DNA of 64,000 bases from positions 1 through 64,000 of the forward strand of contig NZ_JALPRK010000025.1 of assembly GCF_023195895.1 (NCBI RefSeq). Reading direction: 5' to 3'. This stretch comes from Paenibacillus mellifer (GTDB lineage: Bacteria > Bacillota > Bacilli > Paenibacillales > Paenibacillaceae). Below are positions 1-7,900 of this stretch, piece by piece. Within the stretch, counting starts at the first letter, position 1, and each line of letters opens with the position of its first letter. The notes under the pieces were generated by a model. The model saw only the letters and a program-made list of their open reading frames with translations. It was not told the origin of the DNA and did no database searches. Position numbers and translations under genes: made by a program.

Positions 1-18
1 AAATCCAACGGATGGGCA

Positions 19-255
19 TTAGGACGGAAGGGGTTCAAATGTCACTTTCCAATGATCTTCAGCCAATTGTTCGGATGCATGGCTGTAGCCCTTACCTTCA
101 AGCACCTTCAGAAGCGGGACGGGATTCATGGTAGCGTGCAGAACAAAAGTCTCGCTCTTTTCCAGCTTCCCGACCGTGTCCATGATCACACTGAACGGTT
201 CCTCGCCTCGGCGAAGAAACGGGCGAACGTCGAGTTCAACAATGCGGTTTGCCAT
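19..255 (-). CDS. DUF2249 domain protein (distal copy)
   Basis: A 78-residue protein. It has the DUF2249 pattern: an LDVRP start to the domain, a PVPLL motif in the middle and a WKVTFEP ending. Proteins of this family are small, soluble and often encoded beside respiratory or nitrogen-oxide genes; the biochemical role is not settled. It is the third gene of a minus-strand operon. Its ATG directly follows the stop codon of the preceding gene, so the two are probably translationally coupled. It shares a domain with the first gene of the same operon (634-867), so the operon carries two divergent paralogues. An Fnr-like site in front of the operon suggests expression at low oxygen. The family call is fairly sure, the function is not. 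Confidence 0.75.
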   Translation of the reverse strand: MANRIVELDVRPFLRRGEEPFSVIMDTVGKLEKSETFVLHATMNPVPLLKVLEGKGYSHASEQLAEDHWKVTFEPLPS

Positions 256-615
256 TTACACATTCACCTCCACGTCGGTCCGTTCGGTTGCAAACGCTTG
301 GCATAGCCGCGCCGCACCGCTAAGTCCCTTCATGCCGCCGTACAGCGTATAGAAGAACGAGTCCGGCGCATCCAGTGAGAAGGACAAATATTGCTTCGGA
401 TCGATCCCCAGCATGTTTTCGAACAAGGCGGCGGTATCATAAGCGTAGAAACAGAAATACGTGTATTGAAATTCAGGCATTTTTTCGGCGATCGCAAGGA
501 CCTCGCCGGCATAACGTTCGAGGTTGTTCTCCGCTTCTTCGATCATGCGCAAAGCATCCTTCAACTCGACGGCGATTTGAATCGTCTTGTCATCGATAAC
601 CGTAATCGTAGCCAT
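256..615 (-). CDS. hypothetical protein in the DUF2249 operon
   Basis: A 119-residue soluble protein that I do not recognise. The N-terminal 35 residues predict a short beta strand and an amphipathic acidic helix (around DALRMIEEAENNLERYAG). The middle is rich in aromatic residues (FQYTYFCFYAYD) and there is a glycine pair near residue 93. There is no signal peptide, membrane segment or metal-binding cluster. It lies between two DUF2249 genes in one operon, and the following gene starts directly at its stop codon. A GGGGGG-type ribosome site precedes the ATG at 615. The context (Fnr-like operator upstream) suggests a role in micro-oxic or nitrogen-oxide metabolism, but that is inference from position only. 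Confidence 0.7.
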   Translation of the reverse strand: MATITVIDDKTIQIAVELKDALRMIEEAENNLERYAGEVLAIAEKMPEFQYTYFCFYAYDTAALFENMLGIDPKQYLSFSLDAPDSFFYTLYGGMKGLSGAARLCQAFATERTDVEVNV

Positions 616-633
616 AGGGCATACCCCCCTGCT

Positions 634-867
634 TTAATTTTTGCCGATTTTCACCTGGAACATCTCCGGCCCTTGCTCAATGTACTCCCAAGTAAAACCG
701 CCGGGATGCATTGCTTCGAACTGAAAACGGAGCGGCACCGGGTCGTGGTCGTTGATCAACAGCATGGCTTCCCCCGGCTCCAAAGAATTGTAAGCGGCAA
801 AAATCGTCTTATGCTTGAGCTGCGGCGGATATTCGGTAGCGTTGACAGTAGCTTTGAATTGATTCAT
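634..867 (-). CDS. DUF2249 domain protein (promoter-proximal copy)
   Basis: A 77-residue protein, the first gene of the operon. It carries the DUF2249 hallmark motifs: a LEPGEAMLLINDHDPVPL core, then a FTWEYIEQGPEMFQV ending that is closer to the family consensus than the distal copy. A good AGGAGGA ribosome site lies 6 bases before the ATG at 867. Directly upstream is a sigma-A -10 box (TATAAT) and an Fnr-like palindrome centred about 41 bases before the expected start of transcription. The most likely role is a small accessory protein made under oxygen limitation; substrate and partners are unknown. Confidence 0.78.
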   Translation of the reverse strand: MNQFKATVNATEYPPQLKHKTIFAAYNSLEPGEAMLLINDHDPVPLRFQFEAMHPGGFTWEYIEQGPEMFQVKIGKN

Positions 868-901
868 GTGAAGTCCTCCTAAAGTTAAAAATTTAACGAT
901 T

Positions 902-950
902 CGACCTCATTATATCAACGGGACACAGAGTGATTGTGATATCAGTCACA
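902..950 (-). promoter_or_regulatory. Fnr-type promoter of the DUF2249 operon
   Basis: On the minus strand a perfect -10 box TATAAT lies at 914-909. The palindrome TGTGA-N6-TCACA lies at 935-950, and its centre (942.5) falls about 41 bases upstream of a start expected near 902. TGTGA-N6-TCACA is the consensus for Bacillus Fnr and resembles Crp sites. A centre at -41.5 is the usual place for activation by this family. No -35 box is needed or seen. Sequence and spacing are direct observations; the identity of the regulator is inferred. Confidence 0.72.
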
Positions 951-1004
951 AGTAAGAAAGTGGTGAAAATTTCAGCGCGAATTTGTCCGGAAGACGCCAT
1001 GGTT

Positions 1005-1056
1005 CCAGTGATTCCTGTCACTGGGATGCTTAGGCCAACTGATTATAATGTCCGTA
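1005..1056 (+). promoter_or_regulatory. Fnr-like promoter of the ywiC-type gene
   Basis: A palindrome with 7-bp arms, CCAGTGA-N6-TCACTGG, lies at 1005-1024. It contains the GTGA-N6-TCAC core of Crp/Fnr sites. A perfect -10 box TATAAT lies at 1044-1049, so transcription should start near 1056 and the palindrome centre (1014.5) again falls at about -41.5. The outer base of each half differs from the best Fnr site (AGTGA instead of TGTGA), so affinity or specificity may differ from the divergent promoter 70 bp away. Confidence 0.62.
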
Positions 1057-1095
1057 ACTTAGGCTTTACGCGAAGATGAAGGAGGAACCGATGAC

Positions 1096-1818
1096 GTGCG
1101 AATCCGAGATTATATTCCCAATCAACACGGAGCCTGGGCGATGCTTGTCGTTCCATTTCTGTTCGGGATGCTCGCCTCTACCCCCGGGGCGATCCACGGA
1201 CTGTTATTTGTTTGCTGGCTTCTGATTTATTTGCTGATGTTTCCCCTGCTGCAGTGGATTCGGACGGGAAAAGCGACCCGCTTCCGCAAACCGGTGCTGT
1301 TCTACGGCGTGCTACTGGTCCCTGCGGCGGCGATATTGGTGATCCTCCGCCCCGTCATCCTGCTGCTGGCACTCCTCTTCGTCCCCCTGTTCGGGATCAA
1401 TGCCCTCTATGCCAAGCGAAAACGCGAACGCGCCTTACTGAACGATATAGCCGCTATCGTACAATTCAGCCTGATGGTATTTATCTCCTATCAGCTTGGT
1501 GGCGGGACCGATTTCCGGCTGGCAATGGAATTGTTTCTGATCAGCACGGTGTATTTCATCGGCACAGCTTTTTATGTGAAAACGATCATCCGTGAACGGA
1601 ACAATAAGCGTTTCTATGCCTATTCCGTAACCTACCATCTGGTCCTAGCGCTTCTGGCGATCTGGTTTCTGTCTCCGGCATTGCAGTTGGCCGCAATGGT
1701 GTTGCTGGCTCGGGCGGTCTGGTTCCCGCGAACAGGAATCACCGCGAAACCGTCCGGTATGCTGGAAATTGTCTATTCTGTTATCGTTCTTGCCGCCGTC
1801 TGGATGACCTACGCTTGA
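1096..1818 (+). CDS. ywiC: YwiC-like integral membrane protein
   Basis: A 240-residue polytopic membrane protein. The N terminus MRIRDYIPNQHGAWAMLVVP matches the YwiC-like family, whose members start with an N-x-HGAWAM motif. About seven to eight hydrophobic segments follow, with a basic cytoplasmic loop (YAKRKRERALLND) near residue 105. The start is GTG at 1096, with AAGGAGGA nine bases upstream; an ATG at 1091 is in another frame. In B. subtilis ywiC lies next to narK-fnr in the nitrate respiration region, which fits the Fnr-like site found here. The molecular function of the family is unknown. The promoter is shared back-to-back with the DUF2249 operon. Confidence 0.8.
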   Translation: MRIRDYIPNQHGAWAMLVVPFLFGMLASTPGAIHGLLFVCWLLIYLLMFPLLQWIRTGKATRFRKPVLFYGVLLVPAAAILVILRPVILLLALLFVPLFGINALYAKRKRERALLNDIAAIVQFSLMVFISYQLGGGTDFRLAMELFLISTVYFIGTAFYVKTIIRERNNKRFYAYSVTYHLVLALLAIWFLSPALQLAAMVLLARAVWFPRTGITAKPSGMLEIVYSVIVLAAVWMTYA

Positions 1819-1870
1819 AGGTGTATAATAGATACAGAATAGTACAGATTCGGGCAGGGGGGTATAACAG

Positions 1871-3205
1871 TTGGAGGGACCGGAAGAAAGCGTCACAAAA
1901 CACGAACAACTGCTCCAGCATATTGAAGGACTGAAGATCGGGACGAAGATATCCGTACGCAAGCTGGCCAAAACGCTGAGCGTTAGCGAAGGCACCGCCT
2001 ACCGGGCGGTAAAGGAAGCGGAGAACCTAGGGATCGTCATTACGAAGGAGCGGATAGGCACCGTTCGCGTAGAGAAGAAGCCGCGGAACATCTCCGACCA
2101 GTTAACCTTTGGTGACGTAGTTGATATCGTGGAGGGCCATGTCCTCGGCGGCGGGGAAGGCTTGGACAAAACGCTGAACAAATACGTTATTGGAGCGATG
2201 AAAATCGATGCCATGGCCAGGTATATCGACGCCGGCAGCCTGTTAATTATCGGGAACCGCGACAACGCTCATTCCCTAGCTTTGGAGCAAGGCGCCGGCG
2301 TGTTGATCACCGGGGGGTTCGGGACGAGCCGCGAGGTTAAGGCGTTGGCGGACAAGTTGTCTTTGCCGATCATTTCATCGCGTCACGATACGTTTACCGT
2401 CGCTTCCATGATTAATCGTGCATTGTTCGACCGCTTGATCAAGAAGAAAATTATGCTCGTGGAAGACATCGTCAGCCGCAAACCGCGGGTGAATATGCTG
2501 AAGGCGACGAGCAACATTTCCGATTTCGACCAGTTGTCTGTGGAGACGGGCCATCAGCATTTTCCGGTTGTGGATGAGTGGAATCGGGTCATCGGGATCG
2601 TCAGCCGGAAAAATGTCGAGGAGCTTAGCGGCGATCAGTCCATCGAGAAATGTATGACTCGCCATCCGATTACCGTCGGCCTGCAGACATCGCTGGCTTC
2701 CGCCGCGCAAATCATGGTATGGGAAGGGATCGATTTCTTACCCGTCGTGGACCGCAATCGGAAGCTGGTCTCGTCGGTGACGCGCCGCGAGGTGCTGCAG
2801 GCCATGCGGGACGTGCGCAATCAGCCGCAGCTGGGCGAAACGTTCGAGCATCTAATGTGGAATGGGTTTGCCGAAGAGCGGGACGAAGAAGGAAAATTAT
2901 TTTTCCGCGGAATGATTACGCCGCAGATGTCCACCGATTTAGGAACGATTTCGCACGGGGTTCTCACTTCGCTAATGACCCAGGCAGGGCTTCGCGCAGC
3001 CAAGGACACCAGCGGCGGTGACTTTGTCGTCGACAATATCACCACCTATTTTGTGCGTCCGGTGCAAATCGAAAACCCGGTCGTCATCACTCCTGTGCTG
3101 CTGGAGATGAGCCGCCGGGCTTGTAAGCTGGAGATCATGTTGACCTATCAGGACTCCCTGATCTCCAAGGCTGTGATGACACTGCAGTCGATCGACCACG
3201 CGTGA
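1871..3205 (+). CDS. ytoI: YtoI family HTH-DRTGG-CBS-hotdog protein
   Basis: A 444-residue cytoplasmic protein with four parts in order: an N-terminal helix-turn-helix (about 12-60, LAKTLSVSEGTAYRAVKEAE), a DRTGG domain (about 80-190, with LGGGEGLDK and GAGVLITGGFG), a pair of CBS motifs (about 195-310) and a C-terminal hotdog thioesterase-like domain (about 330-440, GVLTSLMTQAG). This order is that of B. subtilis YtoI. CBS and DRTGG domains usually sense nucleotides, so the protein is likely a ligand-responsive regulator; its ligand and targets are not known. The start is TTG at 1871 behind GGGGGG at 1857-1862. As in B. subtilis it is next to ytpI. Confidence 0.88.
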   Translation: MEGPEESVTKHEQLLQHIEGLKIGTKISVRKLAKTLSVSEGTAYRAVKEAENLGIVITKERIGTVRVEKKPRNISDQLTFGDVVDIVEGHVLGGGEGLDKTLNKYVIGAMKIDAMARYIDAGSLLIIGNRDNAHSLALEQGAGVLITGGFGTSREVKALADKLSLPIISSRHDTFTVASMINRALFDRLIKKKIMLVEDIVSRKPRVNMLKATSNISDFDQLSVETGHQHFPVVDEWNRVIGIVSRKNVEELSGDQSIEKCMTRHPITVGLQTSLASAAQIMVWEGIDFLPVVDRNRKLVSSVTRREVLQAMRDVRNQPQLGETFEHLMWNGFAEERDEEGKLFFRGMITPQMSTDLGTISHGVLTSLMTQAGLRAAKDTSGGDFVVDNITTYFVRPVQIENPVVITPVLLEMSRRACKLEIMLTYQDSLISKAVMTLQSIDHA

Positions 3206-3257
3206 GGTTGAGATGAGTAAACGACACGGGGATAGCTAACGGCTGAACAGTCGCAGG

Positions 3258-3557
3258 TTATCCCTGTTTCTGTCTTGCATACAAGCCGTGGTTGCGGATG
3301 CCGGCAAAAATGTTGAATGCCCCCAGCACCATAAACACGGCGCCAATGACAACCCGGAGCGTTGAACCGCTGAACATGAACATTTGGATCAGGGCCAGTA
3401 TGATCAGCGTGACGCCCATAAAGATGTTCATTATAGCGGCCGCCATTCCCCGCGTCTGCGGATCGAGCGAACGCCGCGATTTGAAGCTGAAGAATACCGA
3501 GCCTACGCAGCTGACGATCAGGATAGCGTAAAGAACGTATTGGATGGTTTGGATCAT
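3258..3557 (-). CDS. ytpI: YtpI-like membrane protein
   Basis: A 99-residue protein with three predicted membrane segments (about 5-23, 39-62 and 66-88) separated by short loops; the first loop is basic (SRRSLDPQTRG) and the C terminus is basic and cytoplasmic. Size, segment pattern and position opposite ytoI match the YtpI family of Bacillales. It is convergent with ytoI, with 52 bases between the stop codons. The function of YtpI is unknown. The ribosome site (AAGGGG) is about 13 bases before the ATG, which is rather far. Confidence 0.8.
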   Translation of the reverse strand: MIQTIQYVLYAILIVSCVGSVFFSFKSRRSLDPQTRGMAAAIMNIFMGVTLIILALIQMFMFSGSTLRVVIGAVFMVLGAFNIFAGIRNHGLYARQKQG

Positions 3558-3616
3558 TGGATTTAACTAGCCCCTTTATAAACATAATGTTGTGGATATA
3601 ACCCCCGCGCAGGATT

Positions 3617-3741
3617 ATGTTCGAAAAATCATATATAATCTCACGAAAAAGCGAAAAAATCGATAATCTATATGAAATTTCATATAGATTTGGTGTTTCT
3701 CTCGATTTTGGCCCAATTCTATATGAAAAATCATATAAAAT
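3617..3741. repeat. AT-rich palindrome cluster
   Basis: The 26 bases at 3665-3690 form a perfect palindrome (arms AATCTATATGAAA and TTTCATATAGATT). A near-copy (TATATGAAAAATCATATA) lies at 3719-3736, and a partial copy (GAAAAATCATATATAATC) lies at 3624-3641. The three share the core ATATGAAA/TTTCATAT. They lie in the 426-base gap between ytpI and ytrI, which has no convincing gene. They could be protein-binding sites or the stem of a transcript; nothing in the sequence decides this. Confidence 0.7.
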
Positions 3742-3749
3742 GCGGGAAT

Positions 3750-3964
3750 CCGCATCGTGATCAAAATCCTTTTTTTAACTACCGTTCAATCAAAGTTAAA
3801 AAAATGGATTTTCAGCACCGAGAAGGTTGGATGAAGCTAGGGATTGAGCAGCGGAGCGTAGGAGAAGCCTACGTGAGCAGCGGAAAGCCCGGGTGAATCC
3901 AAGATTCGACGCTGAATCCGCTCCATGCATCCGCTTCGTGATCAAAGTCCTTTTTTTAACTACC
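3750..3964. repeat. foldback intergenic element with flanking direct repeats
   Basis: Two 34-bp direct repeats at 3750-3783 and 3931-3964 differ at only two positions; both end in a run of seven T followed by AACTACC. Between them, at 3795-3804, the same end appears inverted (GTTAAAAAAA), so 3795-3960 is bounded by perfect 10-bp inverted ends (GTTAAAAAAA and TTTTTTTAAC). Inside are nested arms: GGATT-tt-CAGC at 3807-3817 with GCTGAATCC at 3911-3919, TTGGAT at 3827-3832 with ATCCAA at 3897-3902, and CGTAGG with CCTACG around 3860. The decamer GAGCAGCGGA occurs on both sides of the inner hairpin. No open reading frame is convincing. It resembles a small foldback repeat or a structured RNA. Confidence 0.65.
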
Positions 3965-3983
3965 TCTATTTTAGCATGATTTG

Positions 3984-4484
3984 CTAGAGACGAATATAGG
4001 GCCTCATATCCACCCAAACCTGCAGCACCCCATCGCTAACCAACATCGTCTTTATTTGAATGCTATATTCCTTATCGCGCACAACATAGATTTTGCGGTT
4101 CAGCAGGGTCCGGGCCATTTTGGCATCGGAGTCGATATCAAAGATATTCCGGCCCCGCAGCACCTCTAATTCGTTATGAAGCTGCTCGGCCACTTCCTTG
4201 ACCGCCAGCGAATCGAGCGGGGGATCGCGTTCCTCCACGCGGACCTTGATCTCTTTGATGACGGTGGAGCGGTTGTTGTATTTTTTCAGCGTACGGATGT
4301 CCTCTTCGGCTTGATGCAACTGGATCGTGAGATCCTTGTTCTGAATCCAGAGCAAATTGTAGCTTGTCTGATAGATCACGTTGTAGACGATGCTGCCCAT
4401 GACCATGCCGAGGATAAACACAGCGGTAAACTGCATAAACCTGCGAAAGCCCGTGAGCTTCGGCTGTTTCGCCTCTTCGGTCAT
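3984..4484 (-). CDS. ytrI: sporulation membrane protein YtrI
   Basis: A 166-residue protein with one N-terminal membrane anchor (about 19-38, FTAVFILGMVMGSIVYNVIY) followed by a coiled-coil stretch (QNKDLTIQLHQAEEDIRTLKK) and an alpha/beta C-terminal domain. This is the layout of YtrI, which in B. subtilis is a mother-cell sporulation protein encoded with ytrH. I place the start at the ATG at 4484, which overlaps the ytrH stop as ATGA; an in-frame ATG six codons upstream is also open. It is convergent with nothing nearby and is followed by the foldback element. Confidence 0.85.
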   Translation of the reverse strand: MTEEAKQPKLTGFRRFMQFTAVFILGMVMGSIVYNVIYQTSYNLLWIQNKDLTIQLHQAEEDIRTLKKYNNRSTVIKEIKVRVEERDPPLDSLAVKEVAEQLHNELEVLRGRNIFDIDSDAKMARTLLNRKIYVVRDKEYSIQIKTMLVSDGVLQVWVDMRPYIRL

Positions 4485-4810
4485 CCCCGGCCTCCCCCGC
4501 ACATCCAGCGCACCAGCTCCGAACCCATATGCGCGCCGAGAAAGGCGAACAGCAGGTACAAAATTTGTTTGATGGCGGGAGACAGGTTTCCGTCAAAAAA
4601 ATTACTCTCAATAACCCGCATCGGGTCGATCGTGCCGCCTACGGCAGCGGCCAACGCCCATATTTTAATGCGGTCGGCGATGTCCAGCATCGTATGCGTC
4701 GGCGGTTGCAGGGAAACGACGGCTCCGATGCCGCCCACCATGGCACCCCCCACCACGATCCCAAAGGCGATAAAGAAATCCATGACCGCTTTAGTTAAAA
4801 ACGTACTCAT
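4481..4810 (-). CDS. ytrH: sporulation protein YtrH
   Basis: A 109-residue membrane protein with two to three hydrophobic segments (about 10-31 and 80-98, plus a short glycine-rich GGTIDPMR region between them). Size, motifs and the ytrH-ytrI order with a 4-base overlap match the YtrH family required for efficient sporulation in B. subtilis, where the pair is expressed in the mother cell. The GAAAGGGG ribosome site is well placed before the ATG at 4810. The gene is divergent from dnaE, as in other Bacillales. Confidence 0.87.
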   Translation of the reverse strand: MSTFLTKAVMDFFIAFGIVVGGAMVGGIGAVVSLQPPTHTMLDIADRIKIWALAAAVGGTIDPMRVIESNFFDGNLSPAIKQILYLLFAFLGAHMGSELVRWMCGGGRG

Positions 4811-4920
4811 GCGTTTTGCCCCTTTCCGAGGTTTGTCCGGTCTTTCTACCAGTCTATGGGCGGGCCCTAGCGATGTATGATAAAATATTACGTAAATATA
4901 ATCCGAAAGGAAGGGATCGC

Positions 4921-7900
4921 ATGGACAGCTTTGTTCATCTGCACGTACATAGTGAATACAGCTTGCTGGACGGGGCCGCCCGGCTCGAGGACCTCGTTGC
5001 CAAGGCAGCAGCCTCGGGCATGAAGGCGCTGGCGCTGACGGATCACGGGGTCATGTACGGCGCGGTTCCTTTTTATAAATTGTGTAAAAAGCACGGCATT
5101 AAGCCGATCATCGGCTGCGAGGTGTATTTTACGGCGGGCTCACGCAAGGAACGGGGAAGCCGGCAGGATCAGCCGATCCATCACTTGATTCTTTTGGCCA
5201 AAAATGAGACCGGGTACCGCAATCTGATGAAGCTTTGCTCCATTGGCCATTTGGAAGGCTTCCATTACAAGCCGCGAATCGACTGGGACGCGCTTGAGCG
5301 GCATCGCGAGGGCCTGGTCTGCCTTAGCGCCTGCCTGGGCGGAGAGGTACCTTTCCATCTGCTGAGAGGCCATTATGAGGAAGCGAAAAAAGCCGCGCTT
5401 CGATATCAAGCGGCGTTCGGCGAGGATTTTTACCTGGAGCTTCAGGACCATGGCATCCCCGAGCAGAAGAAAGTGAATCCACTGCTGGTTCAACTGGCAG
5501 TAGAAATCGGGGCGCAACTTGTGGTCACCAATGACGCGCATTACCTGAGCAAAGAAGACGCCGAGGTGCAAGACGTGCTCATTTGCGTGGGTACGGGAAA
5601 AACGGTGGATGACGAAGACCGTCTCAAAATGCATACTAATCAGCTTTATCTAAAAACGGCCGAGGAAATGGCTGTGTTGTTTCCCCATTTGCCGGAGGCG
5701 TATGCCAACACGGCGAAAATTGCCGATTCCTGCGAGTTGGAGCTGGAGTTTGACCGGCATGTTTTACCGGCATACCGACCGATTCCGGAGGGACAAACCG
5801 CGGGAAGTTACCTGGCGGAGTTGTGTGAGCAAGGATTGGTTGAACGTTATGGTCAACTAGACATTTGGCAAGATCCGGCGGAGCGGGAGAAGCTGGAACA
5901 ACGGCTGCGTTACGAGCTGAAGACGATTGCCAACATGGGCTTCTCCGATTATTTCCTGATCGTTTGGGATTTCATCGCGTTCGCTCACCGTAATGGGATC
6001 GCCACCGGACCGGGCCGGGGGTCCTCCGCAGGCAGCTTGGTCGCTTACGTGCTGCGAATCACCGACGTGGATCCGATCAAATACAAACTGTTTTTCGAAC
6101 GGTTTTTGAACCCGGAGCGGGTGACGATGCCGGATATTGATATCGACTTCAGCGATGAGCGGCGGGACGAAGTGATCGCTTACGTGGTCGACAAATACGG
6201 GGCGGAGCATGTGGCCCAAATCATTACGTTCGGTACGATGGCGGCGCGCGCGGCCGTCCGCGACGTGGGCCGGGCGCTCAACGTGCCGTTTGGCGAAGTG
6301 GACAAAGTGGCGAAGCTGATCCCCGGACACCTTCAGATCGAACGCGCCTTGAAGGAAAGCCCGGATCTGAAAGCGATGTATGACGGATCCGAGCGGGTGA
6401 AGGGGCTGCTGGACATGGCGATGAAGGTGGAGGGCATGCCGCGTCATGCCTCGACCCATGCCGCCGGCGTCGTTATTTCGCGCGATCCGTTGACCAATGC
6501 CGTTCCGCTTCAGGCGGGCAGCGAGAATACCGCACTGACGCAGTATTCCATGGAAAACCTGGAAGCGATCGGCTTGCTCAAAATGGACTTTCTGGGGCTG
6601 CGCACCCTGTCCATCATCGAGCGCAGTATGAACTGGATCCAGGAGCAGGCGGGCAGCGCCCCCGATTTCAGGCTTGTTCCGGACGATGATCCGGCAACGT
6701 ACGAGATGCTGGGCCGTGGAGAAACGACCGGCGTGTTCCAGCTTGAGTCTACCGGTATGCGGCGAGTCCTGAAGGAGTTGAAGCCGTCGGTATTTGAGGA
6801 CATTATTTCCCTGTTGGCGTTATACCGTCCGGGGCCGATGGAATTTATTCCGAAGTATATCGCCGGCAAACACGGCCAAATCACTGTCGAATATCCGCAT
6901 CGTGACTTGGAGCCGATCCTGAAGGACACGTACGGCATTATCGTCTACCAGGAACAAATCATGCAGATCGCCTCCCAAATGGCGGGCTTTTCGCTGGGTG
7001 AAGCGGATTTGCTTCGTCGTGCCGTTTCGAAGAAAAAACGCGAGGTGCTCGATGAGCAACGCGGTCATTTCGTCAGCGGCAGCATGAAGCAGGGCTACAC
7101 CGCGGACGAAGCCAACGTCGTATACGACATGATCGTGCGGTTCGCCGATTACGGCTTCGCGCGGGCCCATGCGGCCGCTTACGGCGTGCTGGCTTTCCAG
7201 ACGGCGTATCTAAAAGCGCATTACCCGGTACAATTCATGGCGTCAATGCTGACCGCCGTCACCGGCAGCCACCGGAAGGTAGCGGAATATATTGTGGAAT
7301 GCCGGCGGATGGGCATCGTAGTGCTGCCTCCGGACGTGAACGAGAGCAATGTGCTGTTTACGCCTCAGGCTGGGACGACTCTACAGACTACGGGTTCCTC
7401 CGAGGCAGGAGGAGCAGGGCCGGAAGGGCTCGGCGTGATCCGCTTTGGATTGGCTGCGATCAAAAACGTGGGGACCCAGGCGATCGAAAGTATTTTGAAA
7501 GAGCGGAAGGAGCGTCCGTTCGACAGCTTGCTCGATTTTTGCCGGCGGGTGGACTTGCGGACCTGCAACAAGCGGGTGATCGAGTCGCTGATCCAGGGCG
7601 GGGCGTTTGATTCCTTGCCGGGTCACCGCGCGCAATTGCTGGCGATGCTGGACGAAACCGTTGAAGCCGCGCTGAAATGGCGCAAGGAGCGGGATGATCT
7701 ACAGATCCAGCTGTTTGATTTCGTGGAGTCTCCAAATTGGGACATCGAGTACCCGGACGTGCCGAAGTTTACGGCCGGGCAGCAACTGGACCTGGAGCGG
7801 GAGCTCCTGGGGCTGTATTTGTCCGGTCATCCGTTGGATGATTTCGACGCGCTCCTGGAGGGTGACGGCGTGGAACGGCTGATGGACTTGGCCGAAGCGC

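Noticed and set aside
1091..1150. ATG at 1091 as the start of the ywiC-like gene
   Set aside because: It is in another frame; the GTG at 1096 reads into the conserved N terminus.
3796..4017. Minus-strand frame of 73 codons across the foldback element
   Set aside because: It starts inside ytrI and follows the repeat; no family resemblance or ribosome site.
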